From Auanema rhodensis (taxonomy: Eukaryota > Nematoda > Chromadorea > Rhabditida > Rhabditidae): a DNA stretch of 64,000 nt. Under the pieces are notes generated by a model that made no database searches, was not told the DNA's origin, and saw only the letters and a list, made by a program, of their open reading frames with translations. This document shows positions 1 to 10,881 of the stretch, one piece after another (position 1 is the first letter of the stretch; each line of letters opens with the position of its first letter). Both the position numbers and the translations under genes were made by a program. The stretch lies in NCBI GenBank assembly GCA_964057225.1, contig OZ059894.1, positions 1,736,001 to 1,800,000 on the forward strand, given 5' to 3'.

Positions 1-10
1 GCATTAGTGT

Positions 11-38
11 ATGTTGAGTTTCCATGTACACTCAACAT
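11..38. other. Inverted repeat 1 (9-bp arms, 10-nt loop), one per monomer
   Basis: ATGTTGAGT at p11-19 is the exact reverse complement of ACTCAACAT at p30-38, with a 10-base spacer. Where p39 is A rather than T (the CATAG form, about half of monomers) the arms lengthen to 10 bp by a T10-A39 pair. Breaks are rare: M108 has G13 to T (37572) and M179 has a change in the spacer. It could form a cruciform or be a dimeric protein-binding site. Neither is shown by sequence alone. Confidence 0.85.
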
Positions 39-45
39 TGCTTCC

Positions 46-92
46 AAAAACATTTTGACAAAAATTTTTTCGAAAAATTTCAAAATAATTTA
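46..92. other. A/T-tract region with imperfect TTCGAA-centred dyad
   Basis: Short A and T tracts follow each other at p46-50, p53-56, p60-70, p73-80 and p82-91, a pattern known to favour intrinsic bending, though the curvature has not been calculated here. The centre is TTCGAA (p69-74). AAA p62-64 can pair with TTT p78-80 and the T tract with A73-77, leaving one unpaired T. This is also the most polymorphic stretch. G72 to A occurs in M5 and M13, A74 to G in M86, M90, M98 and M102, A77 to T in M36, M42, M59, M60, M62 and M67, and A83 to G, A85 to T and A88 to T are subfamily marks. Confidence 0.7.
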
Positions 93-188
93 GCAGAAAG
101 TAGATGTTTTTAGATTCCTTTTTTCAAGGCAAAGACGATGGACAATGTTATTCAACGAAAAAATTAATTCTTCAGGGTGAAAATCGAG

Positions 189-210
189 GATATAAGTGTT
201 AACTTATATC
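189..210. other. Inverted repeat 2 (9-bp arms, 4-nt loop), one per monomer
   Basis: GATATAAGT at p189-197 is the exact reverse complement of ACTTATATC at p202-210, with a 4-base loop (GTTA or GTGA). The subfamily polymorphism p200 T/G lies in the loop; the T form creates GTTAAC. GATATC follows at p215-220. Arm-breaking variants are confined to a few monomers: T197 to A in M17 and M19, T204 to A in M176, M180 and M182, and a two-base change at p202-203 in M152 (about 53205). Confidence 0.85.
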
Positions 211-227
211 AGTTGATATCTCGGTGC

Positions 228-278
228 ATTTTTAAGCTAGCGCAAATCTGATAACACAGATCGACGCAGCTTAAAAAT
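228..278. other. Composite 51-nt stem (inverted repeat 3), one per monomer
   Basis: ATTTTTAAGCT (p228-238) is the exact reverse complement of AGCTTAAAAAT (p268-278). A bulged A239 is followed by GCG p240-242 pairing with CGC p265-267, then a 3x3 internal loop, then ATCTG p246-250 pairing with CAGAT p257-261 around the loop ATAACA. This is the longest dyad in the monomer. The common p273 A-to-G change turns one pair into T.G (G.U in RNA read from the + strand). GCTAGC at p236-241 lies in the left shoulder. Function is unknown. It resembles the dyad-rich elements discussed for centromeric satellites. Confidence 0.85.
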
Positions 279-2808
279 CCGCATCGAATGCACTATACTA
301 CATTGAGGAACGCTTAATACAAAAATTAGTTATGATCGTTTGAAAAATGATGCATTAGTGTATGTTGAGTTTCCATGTACACTCAACATAGCTTCCAAAA
401 ACATTTTGACAAAAATTTTTTCGAAAAATTTCAAAATAATTTAGCAAAAAGTAGATGTTTTTAGATTCCTTTTTTCAAGGCAAAGACGATGGACAATGTT
501 ATTCAACGAAAAAATTAATTCTTCAGGGTGAAAATCGAGGATATAAGTGTTAACTTATATCAGTTGATATCTCGGTGCATTTTTAAGCTAGCGCAAATCT
601 GATAACACAGATCGACGCAGCTTGAAAATCCGCATCGAATGCACTATACTACATTGAGGAACGCTTAATACAAAAATTAGTTATGATCGTTTGAAAAATG
701 ATGCATTAGTGTATGTTGAGTTTCCATGTACACTCAACATAGCTTCCAAAAACATTTTGACAAAAATTTTTTCGAAAAATTTCAGAATAATTTAGCAAAA
801 AGTAGATGTTTTTAGATTCCTTTTTTCAAGGCAAAGACGATGGACAATGTTATTCAACGAAAAAATTAATTCTTCAGGGTGAAAATCGAGGATATAAGTG
901 TGAACTTATATCAGTTGATATCTCGGTGCATTTTTAAGCTAGCGCAAATCTGATAACACAGATCGACGCAGCTTAAAAATCCGCATCGAATGCACTACAC
1001 TACATTGAGGAACGCTTAATACAAAAATTAGTTATGATCGTTTGAAAAATGATGCATTAGTGTATGTTGAGTTTCCATGTACACTCAACATTGCTTCCAA
1101 AAACATTTTGACAAAAATTTTTTCGAAAAATTTCAAAATAATTTAGCAGAAAGTAGATGTTTTTAGATTCCTTTTTTCAAGGCAAAGACGATGGACAATG
1201 TTATTCAACGAAAAAATTAATTCTTCAGGGTGAAAATCGAGGATATAAGTGTTAACTTATATCAGTTGATATCTCGGTGCATTTTTAAGCTAGCGCAAAT
1301 CTGATAACACAGATCGACGCAGCTTAAAAATCCGCATCGAATGCACTATACTACATTGAGGAACGCTTAATACAAAAATTAGTTATGATCGTTTGAAAAA
1401 TGATGCATTAGTGTATGTTGAGTTTCCATGTACACTCAACATAGCTTCCAAAAACATTTTGACAAAAATTTTTTCAAAAAATTTCAGAATAATTTAGCAA
1501 AAAGTAGATGTTTTTAGATTCCTTTTTTCAAGGCAAAGACGATGGACAATGTTATTCAACGAAAAAATTAATTCTTCAGGGTGAAAATCGAGGATATAAG
1601 TGTGAACTTATATCAGTTGATATCTCGGTGCATTTTTAAGCTAGCGCAAATCTGATAACACAGATCGACGCAGCTTGAAAATCCGCATCTAATGCACTAT
1701 ACTACTTTGAGAAACGCTTAATACAAAAATTAGTTATGATCGTTTGAAAAATGATGCATTAGTGTATGTTGAGTTTCCATGTACACTCAACATTGCTTCC
1801 AAAAACATTTTGACAAAAATTTTTTCGAAAAATTTCAAAATAATTTAGCAAAAAGTAGATGTTTTTAGATTCCTTTTTTCAAGGCAAAGACGATGGACAA
1901 TGTTATTCAACGAAAAAATTAATTCTTCAGGGTGAAAATCGAGGATATAAGTGTGAACTTATATCAGTTGATATCTCGGTGCATTTTTAAGCTAGCGCAA
2001 ATCTGATAACACAGATCGACGCAGCTTAAAAATCCGCATCGAATGCACTATACTTCATTGAGGAACGCTTAATACAAAAATTAGTTATGATCGTTTGAAA
2101 AATGATGCATTAGTGTATGTTGAGTTTCCATGTACACTCAACATAGCTTCCAAAAACATTTTGACAAAAATTTTTTCGAAAAATTTCAAAATAATTTAGC
2201 AGAAAGTAGATGTTTTTAGATTCCTTTTTTCAAGGCAAAGACGATGGACAATGTTATTCAACGAAAAAATTAATTCTTCAGGGTGAAAATCGAGGATATA
2301 AGTGTTAACTTATATCAGTTGATATCTCGGTGCATTTTTAAGCTAGCGCAAATCTGATAACACAGATCGACGCAGCTTAAAAATCCGCATCGAATGCACT
2401 ATACTACATTGAGGAACGCTTAATACAAAAATTAGTTATGATCGTTTGAAAAATGATGCATTAGTGTATGTTGAGTTTCCATGTACACTCAACATAGCTT
2501 CCAAAAACATTTTGACAAAAATTTTTTCGAAAAATTTCAGAATAATTTAGCAAAAAGTAGATGTTTTTAGATTCCTTTTTTCAAGGCAAAGACGATGGAC
2601 AATGTTATTCAACGAAAAAATTAATTCTTCAGGGTGAAAATCGAGGATATAAGTGTGAACTTATATCAGTTGATATCTCGGTGCATTTTTAAGCTAGCGC
2701 AAATCTGATAACACAGATCGACGCAGCTTAAAAATCCGCATCGAATGCACTACACTACATTGAGGAACGCTTAATACAAAAATTAGTTATGATCGTTTGA
2801 AAAATGAT

Positions 2809-5616
2809 GCATTAGTGTATGTTGAGTTTCCATGTACACTCAACATTGCTTCCAAAAACATTTTGACAAAAATTTTTTCGAAAAATTTCAAAATAATTTA
2901 GCAGAAAGTAGATGTTTTTAGATTCCTTTTTTCAAGGCAAAGACGATGGACAATGTTATTCAACGAAAAAATTAATTCTTCAGGGTGAAAATCGAGGATA
3001 TAAGTGTTAACTTATATCAGTTGATATCTCGGTGCATTTTTAAGCTAGCGCAAATCTGATAACACAGATCGACGCAGCTTAAAAATCCGCATCGAATGCA
3101 CTATACTACATTGAGGAACGCTTAATACAAAAATTAGTTATGATCGTTTGAAAAATGATGCATTAGTGTATGTTGAGTTTCCATGTACACTCAACATAGC
3201 TTCCAAAAACATTTTGACAAAAATTTTTTCGAAAAATTTCAAAATAATTTAGCAAAAAGTAGATGTTTTTAGATTCCTTTTTTCAAGGCAAAGACGATGG
3301 ACAATGTTATTCAACGAAAAAATTAATTCTTCAGGGTGAAAATCGAGGATATAAGTGTTAACTTATATCAGTTGATATCTCGGTGCATTTTTAAGCTAGC
3401 GCAAATCTGATAACACAGATCGACGCAGCTTGAAAATCCGCATCGAATGCACTATACTACATTGAGGAACGCTTAATACAAAAATTAGTTATGATCGTTT
3501 GAAAAATGATGCATTAGTGTATGTTGAGTTTCCATGTACACTCAACATAGCTTCCAAAAACATTTTGACAAAAATTTTTTCGAAAAATTTCAGAATAATT
3601 TAGCAAAAAGTAGATGTTTTTAGATTCCTTTTTTCAAGGCAAAGACGATGGACAATGTTATTCAACGAAAAAATTAATTCTTCAGGGTGAAAATCGAGGA
3701 TATAAGTGTGAACTTATATCAGTTGATATCTCGGTGCATTTTTAAGCTAGCGCAAATCTGATAACACAGATCGACGCAGCTTAAAAATCCGCATCGAATG
3801 CACTACACTACATTGAGGAACGCTTAATACAAAAATTAGTTATGATCGTTTGAAAAATGATGCATTAGTGTATGTTGAGTTTCCATGTACACTCAACATT
3901 GCTTCCAAAAACATTTTGACAAAAATTTTTTCGAAAAATTTCAAAATAATTTAGCAGAAAGTAGATGTTTTTAGATTCCTTTTTTCAAGGCAAAGACGAT
4001 GGACAATGTTATTCAACGAAAAAATTAATTCTTCAGGGTGAAAATCGAGGATATAAGTGTTAACTTATATCAGTTGATATCTCGGTGCATTTTTAAGCTA
4101 GCGCAAATCTGATAACACAGATCGACGCAGCTTAAAAATCCGCATCGAATGCACTATACTACATTGAGGAACGCTTAATACAAAAATTAGTTATGATCGT
4201 TTGAAAAATGATGCATTAGTGTATGTTGAGTTTCCATGTACACTCAACATAGCTTCCAAAAACATTTTGACAAAAATTTTTTCAAAAAATTTCAGAATAA
4301 TTTAGCAAAAAGTAGATGTTTTTAGATTCCTTTTTTCAAGGCAAAGACGATGGACAATGTTATTCAACGAAAAAATTAATTCTTCAGGGTGAAAATCGAG
4401 GATATAAGTGTGAACTTATATCAGTTGATATCTCGGTGCATTTTTAAGCTAGCGCAAATCTGATAACACAGATCGACGCAGCTTGAAAATCCGCATCTAA
4501 TGCACTATACTACTTTGAGAAACGCTTAATACAAAAATTAGTTATGATCGTTTGAAAAATGATGCATTAGTGTATGTTGAGTTTCCATGTACACTCAACA
4601 TTGCTTCCAAAAACATTTTGACAAAAATTTTTTCGAAAAATTTCAAAATAATTTAGCAAAAAGTAGATGTTTTTAGATTCCTTTTTTCAAGGCAAAGACG
4701 ATGGACAATGTTATTCAACGAAAAAATTAATTCTTCAGGGTGAAAATCGAGGATATAAGTGTGAACTTATATCAGTTGATATCTCGGTGCATTTTTAAGC
4801 TAGCGCAAATCTGATAACACAGATCGACGCAGCTTAAAAATCCGCATCGAATGCACTATACTTCATTGAGGAACGCTTAATACAAAAATTAGTTATGATC
4901 GTTTGAAAAATGATGCATTAGTGTATGTTGAGTTTCCATGTACACTCAACATAGCTTCCAAAAACATTTTGACAAAAATTTTTTCGAAAAATTTCAAAAT
5001 AATTTAGCAGAAAGTAGATGTTTTTAGATTCCTTTTTTCAAGGCAAAGACGATGGACAATGTTATTCAACGAAAAAATTAATTCTTCAGGGTGAAAATCG
5101 AGGATATAAGTGTTAACTTATATCAGTTGATATCTCGGTGCATTTTTAAGCTAGCGCAAATCTGATAACACAGATCGACGCAGCTTAAAAATCCGCATCG
5201 AATGCACTATACTACATTGAGGAACGCTTAATACAAAAATTAGTTATGATCGTTTGAAAAATGATGCATTAGTGTATGTTGAGTTTCCATGTACACTCAA
5301 CATTGCTTCCAAAAACATTTTGACAAAAATTTTTTCGAAAAATTTCAGAATAATTTAGCAAAAAGTAGATGTTTTTAGATTCCTTTTTTCAAGGCAAAGA
5401 CGATGGACAATGTTATTCAACGAAAAAATTAATTCTTCAGGGTGAAAATCGAGGATATAAGTGTGAACTTATATCAGTTGATATCTCGGTGCATTTTTAA
5501 GCTAGCGCAAATCTGATAACACAGATCGACGCAGCTTGAAAATCCGCATCGAATGCACTATACTACATTGAGGAACGCTTAATACAAAAATTAGTTATGA
5601 TCGTTTGAAAAATGAT
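2809..5616. repeat. 8-mer HOR, copy 2 (M9-M16)
   Basis: M9 to M15 match M1 to M7 at every diagnostic site, including the rare G72-to-A of M5 and M13 and C296 of M3 and M11. M16 breaks the register: M8 is A39/G83/A273/C296, whereas M16 (5266-5616) is T39/G83/G273/T296. The end of the second copy therefore lies at M16, where the array switches to a different local pattern. Confidence 0.92.
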
Positions 5617-6669
5617 GCATTAGTGTATGTTGAGTTTCCATGTACACTCAACATAGCTTCCAAAAACATTTTGACAAAAATTTTTTCGAAAAATTTCAGA
5701 ATAATTTAGCAAAAAGTAGATGTTTTTAGATTCCTTTTTTCAAGGCAAAGACGATGGACAATGTTATTCAACGAAAAAATTAATTCTTCAGGGTGAAAAT
5801 CGAGGATATAAGAGTGAACTTATATCAGTTGATATCTCGGTGCATTTTTAAGCTAGCGCAAATCTGATAACACAGATCGACGCAGCTTGAAAATCCGCAT
5901 CGAATGCACTATACTACATTGAGGAACGCTTAATACAAAAATTAGTTATGATCGTTTGAAAAATGATGCATTAGTGTATGTTGAGTTTCCATGTACACTC
6001 AACATAGCTTCCAAAAACATTTTGACAAAAATTTTTTCGAAAAATTTCAGAATAATTTAGCAAAAAGTAGATGTTTTTAGATTCCTTTTTTCAAGGCAAA
6101 GACGATGGACAATGTTATTCAACGAAAAAATTAATTCTTCAGGGTGAAAATCGAGGATATAAGTGTGAACTTATATCAGTTGATATCTCGGTGCATTTTT
6201 AAGCTAGCGCAAATCTGATAACACAGATCGACGCAGCTTGAAAATCCGCATCGAATGCACTATACTACATTGAGGAACGCTTAATACAAAAATTAGTTAT
6301 GATCGTTTGAAAAATGATGCATTAGTGTATGTTGAGTTTCCATGTACACTCAACATAGCTTCCAAAAACATTTTGACAAAAATTTTTTCGAAAAATTTCA
6401 GAATAATTTAGCAAAAAGTAGATGTTTTTAGATTCCTTTTTTCAAGGCAAAGACGATGGACAATGTTATTCAACGAAAAAATTAATTCTTCAGGGTGAAA
6501 ATCGAGGATATAAGAGTGAACTTATATCAGTTGATATCTCGGTGCATTTTTAAGCTAGCGCAAATCTGATAACACAGATCGACGCAGCTTGAAAATCCGC
6601 ATCGAATGCACTATACTACATTGAGGAACGCTTAATACAAAAATTAGTTATGATCGTTTGAAAAATGAT
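5617..6669. repeat. Short dimer alternation (M17-M19)
   Basis: M17 and M19 are alike (A39/G83/G200/G273, with T197 to A giving AAGAGTGAAC), and M18 between them is the same without the p197 change. The result is an X-Y-X pattern with a 702-bp period. The T197-to-A change removes the loop-closing pair of inverted repeat 2 and is not seen elsewhere in the window. Confidence 0.8.
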
Positions 6670-8073
6670 GCATTAGTGTATGTTGAGTTTCCATGTACAC
6701 TCAACATAGCTTCCAAAAACATTTTGACAAAAATTTTTTCGAAAAATTTCAGAATAATTTAGCAAAAAGTAGATGTTTTTAGATTCCTTTTTTCAAGGCA
6801 AAGACGATGGACAATGTTATTCAACGAAAAAATTAATTCTTCAGGGTGAAAATCGAGGATATAAGTGTGAACTTATATCAGTTGATATCTCGGTGCATTT
6901 TTAAGCTAGCGCAAATCTGATAACACAGATCGACGCAGCTTGAAAATCCGCATCTAATGCACTATACTACTTTGAGAAACGCTTAATACAAAAATTAGTT
7001 ATGATCGTTTGAAAAATGATGCATTAGTGTATGTTGAGTTTCCATGTACACTCAACATTGCTTCCAAAAACATTTTGACAAAAATTTTTTCGAAAAATTT
7101 CAAAATAATTTAGCAAAAAGTAGATGTTTTTAGATTCCTTTTTTCAAGGCAAAGACGATGGACAATGTTATTCAACGAAAAAATTAATTCTTCAGGGTGA
7201 AAATCGAGGATATAAGTGTGAACTTATATCAGTTGATATCTCGGTGCATTTTTAAGCTAGCGCAAATCTGATAACACAGATCGACGCAGCTTAAAAATCC
7301 GCATCGAATGCACTATACTTCATTGAGGAACGCTTAATACAAAAATTAGTTATGATCGTTTGAAAAATGATGCATTAGTGTATGTTGAGTTTCCATGTAC
7401 ACTCAACATAGCTTCCAAAAACATTTTGACAAAAATTTTTTCGAAAAATTTCAAAATAATTTAGCAAAAAGTAGATGTTTTTAGATTCCTTTTTTCAAGG
7501 CAAAGACGATGGACAATGTTATTCAACGAAAAAATTAATTCTTCAGGGTGAAAATCGAGGATATAAGTGTGAACTTATATCAGTTGATATCTCGGTGCAT
7601 TTTTAAGCTAGCGCAAATCTGATAACACAGATCGACGCAGCTTAAAAATCCGCATCGAATGCACTATACTACATTGAGGAACGCTTAATACAAAAATTAG
7701 TTATGATCGTTTGAAAAATGATGCATTAGTGTATGTTGAGTTTCCATGTACACTCAACATTGCTTCCAAAAACATTTTGACAAAAATTTTTTCGAAAAAT
7801 TTCAAAATAATTTAGCAGAAAGTAGATGTTTTTAGATTCCTTTTTTCAAGGCAAAGACGATGGACAATGTTATTCAACGAAAAAATTAATTCTTCAGGGA
7901 GAAAATCGAGGATATAAGTGTTAACTTATATCAGTTGATATCTCGGTGCATTTTTAAGCTAGCGCAAATCTGATAACACAGATCGACGCAGCTTGAAAAT
8001 CCGCATCGAATGCACTATACTACATTGAGGAACGCTTAATACAAAAATTAGTTATGATCGTTTGAAAAATGAT
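6670..8073. repeat. 4-mer HOR, copy 1 (M20-M23)
   Basis: 1404-bp unit. M20 is A39/G83/G273/T286 with the T302/A308 end. M21 is T39/A83/A273 with T300. M22 is A39/A83/A273. M23 is T39/G96/A178/T200/G273. M23 is the first monomer with GGGAGAA (A178), which later becomes common and removes the TGA stop at p178. Confidence 0.92.
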
Positions 8074-9477
8074 GCATTAGTGTATGTTGAGTTTCCATGT
8101 ACACTCAACATAGCTTCCAAAAACATTTTGACAAAAATTTTTTCGAAAAATTTCAGAATAATTTAGCAAAAAGTAGATGTTTTTAGATTCCTTTTTTCAA
8201 GGCAAAGACGATGGACAATGTTATTCAACGAAAAAATTAATTCTTCAGGGTGAAAATCGAGGATATAAGTGTGAACTTATATCAGTTGATATCTCGGTGC
8301 ATTTTTAAGCTAGCGCAAATCTGATAACACAGATCGACGCAGCTTGAAAATCCGCATCTAATGCACTATACTACTTTGAGAAACGCTTAATACAAAAATT
8401 AGTTATGATCGTTTGAAAAATGATGCATTAGTGTATGTTGAGTTTCCATGTACACTCAACATTGCTTCCAAAAACATTTTGACAAAAATTTTTTCGAAAA
8501 ATTTCAAAATAATTTAGCAAAAAGTAGATGTTTTTAGATTCCTTTTTTCAAGGCAAAAACGATGGACAATGTTATTCAACGAAAAAATTAATTCTTCAGG
8601 GTGAAAATCGAGGATATAAGTGTGAACTTATATCAGTTGATATCTCGGTGCATTTTTAAGCTAGCGCAAATCTGATAACACAGATCGACGCAGCTTAAAA
8701 ATCCGCATCGAATGCACTATACTTCATTGAGGAACGCTTAATACAAAAATTAGTTATGATCGTTTGAAAAATGATGCATTAGTGTATGTTGAGTTTCCAT
8801 GTACACTCAACATAGCTTCCAAAAACATTTTGACAAAAATTTTTTCGAAAAATTTCAAAATAATTTAGCAAAAAGTAGATGTTTTTAGATTCCTTTTTTC
8901 AAGGCAAAGACGATGGACAATGTTATTCAACGAAAAAATTAATTCTTCAGGGTGAAAATCGAGGATATAAGTGTGAACTTATATCAGTTGATATCTCGGT
9001 GCATTTTTAAGCTAGCGCAAATCTGATAACACAGATCGACGCAGCTTAAAAATCCGCATCGAATGCACTATACTACATTGAGGAACGCTTAATACAAAAA
9101 TTAGTTATGATCGTTTGAAAAATGATGCATTAGTGTATGTTGAGTTTCCATGTACACTCAACATTGCTTCCAAAAACATTTTGACAAAAATTTTTTCGAA
9201 AAATTTCAAAATAATTTAGCAGAAAGTAGATGTTTTTAGATTCCTTTTTTCAAGGCAAAGACGATGGACAATGTTATTCAACGAAAAAATTAATTCTTCA
9301 GGGAGAAAATCGAGGATATAAGTGTTAACTTATATCAGTTGATATCTCGGTGCATTTTTAAGCTAGCGCAAATCTGATAACACAGATCGACGCAGCTTGA
9401 AAATCCGCATCGAATGCACTATACTACATTGAGGAACGCTTAATACAAAAATTAGTTATGATCGTTTGAAAAATGAT
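8074..9477. repeat. 4-mer HOR, copy 2 (M24-M27)
   Basis: Repeats the M20-M23 barcode in order 1404 bp downstream. The one difference noted is in M25, where G134 is A (GGCAAAAACG, about 8558). It is therefore a very recent duplicate. Confidence 0.92.
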
Positions 9478-10881
9478 GCATTAGTGTATGTTGAGTTTCC
9501 ATGTACACTCAACATAGCTTCCAAAAACATTTTGACAAAAATTTTTTCGAAAAATTTCAGAATAATTTAGCAAAAAGTAGATGTTTTTAGATTCCTTTTT
9601 TCAAGGCAAAGACGATGGACAATGTTATTCAACGAAAAAATTAATTCTTCAGGGTGAAAATCGAGGATATAAGTGTGAACTTATATCAGTTGATATCTCG
9701 GTGCATTTTTAAGCTAGCGCAAATCTGATAACACAGATCGACGCAGCTTGAAAATCCGCATCTAATGCACTATACTACTTTGAGAAACGCTTAATACAAA
9801 AATTAGTTATGATCGTTTGAAAAATGATGCATTAGTGTATGTTGAGTTTCCATGTACACTCAACATTGCTTCCAAAAACATTTTGACAAAAATTTTTTCG
9901 AAAAATTTCAAAATAATTTAGCAAAAAGTAGATGTTTTTAGATTCCTTTTTTCAAGGCAAAGACGATGGACAATGTTATTCAACGAAAAAATTAATTCTT
10001 CAGGGTGAAAATCGAGGATATAAGTGTGAACTTATATCAGTTGATATCTCGGTGCATTTTTAAGCTAGCGCAAATCTGATAACACAGATCGACGCAGCTT
10101 GAAAATCCGCATCGAATGCACTATACTTCATTGAGGAACGCTTAATACAAAAATTAGTTATGATCGTTTGAAAAATGATGCATTAGTGTATGTTGAGTTT
10201 CCATGTACACTCAACATAGCTTCCAAAAACATTTTGACAAAAATTTTTTCGAAAAATTTCAAAATAATTTAGCAAAAAGTAGATGTTTTTAGATTCCTTT
10301 TTTCAAGGCAAAGACGATGGACAATGTTATTCAACGAAAAAATTAATTCTTCAGGGTGAAAATCGAGGATATAAGTGTGAACTTATATCAGTTGATATCT
10401 CGGTGCATTTTTAAGCTAGCGCAAATCTGATAACACAGATCGACGCAGCTTAAAAATCCGCATCGAATGCACTATACTACATTGAGGAACGCTTAATACA
10501 AAAATTAGTTATGATCGTTTGAAAAATGATGCATTAGTGTATGTTGAGTTTCCATGTACACTCAACATTGCTTCCAAAAACATTTTGACAAAAATTTTTT
10601 CGAAAAATTTCAAAATAATTTAGCAGAAAGTAGATGTTTTTAGATTCCTTTTTTCAAGGCAAAGACGATGGACAATGTTATTCAACGAAAAAATTAATTC
10701 TTCAGGGAGAAAATCGAGGATATAAGTGTTAACTTATATCAGTTGATATCTCGGTGCATTTTTAAGCTAGCGCAAATCTGATAACACAGATCGACGCAGC
10801 TTGAAAATCCGCATCGAATGCACTATACTACATTGAGGAACGCTTAATACAAAAATTAGTTATGATCGTTTGAAAAATGAT
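9478..10881. repeat. 4-mer HOR, copy 3 (M28-M31)
   Basis: Third copy of the 1404-bp unit. M29 has G273 where M21 and M25 have A273. All other diagnostic sites agree with copies 1 and 2. Confidence 0.91.

Larger units (their letters stand above)
1..351. repeat. Reference monomer M1 (351 bp)
   Basis: First complete monomer, used here for position numbering. Its order of elements is: inverted repeat p11-38, A/T-tract region p46-92 with TTCGAA at p69-74, a stretch at p127-177 with few shared variants, inverted repeat p189-210, GATATC at p215-220, composite stem p228-278 containing GCTAGC at p236-241, and an A/T-rich tail p315-351. ATGCAT spans the junction with the next monomer (p350 to p4). M1 state: T39, A83, G96, T178, T200, A273, G286, T296, A302, G308. 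It matches M4, M9 and M12 at these sites. Confidence 0.95.
1..2808. repeat. 8-mer HOR, copy 1 (M1-M8)
   Basis: Eight monomers with a distinct barcode order. M1 and M4 share T39/G96/T200/A273. M2 is A39/T200/G273. M3 and M8 are A39/G83/A273 with C296. M5 carries G72 to A, T286 and the CTTTGAGAAAC end. M6 has T300 (TTCATTGAGG). M7 is A39/G96/T200/A273. The same order recurs exactly 2808 bp later for M9-M15. The M5 change at p72 (base 1476) is a clean tag, because it recurs only at 4284. Confidence 0.93.

Noticed and set aside
69-85. CENP-B-box-like TTCGAAAAA
   Set aside because: It matches TTCGnnnnA, but the required CGGG is replaced by T/C/A bases, so the essential half of the box is missing.
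246-270. Hammerhead-ribozyme-like core (CTGATAA next to a stem)
   Set aside because: The core needs CUGANGA and a GAAA box. Here it is CTGATAA, and no GAAA follows the CAGAT arm, so the catalytic core is incomplete on this strand. None was seen on the other strand.
228-278. tRNA-like or tRNA-derived SINE origin for the stem-loop
   Set aside because: No A box or B box in the right spacing, no cloverleaf arms and no acceptor stem. TCGAA occurs, but without B-box context.
325-370. Internal direct repeat (ATTAGT at p325 and again at p3 of the next monomer, 29 bp apart)
   Set aside because: Similarity extends only about 15-20 bases with gaps, too weak to claim that the monomer arose from a smaller unit.
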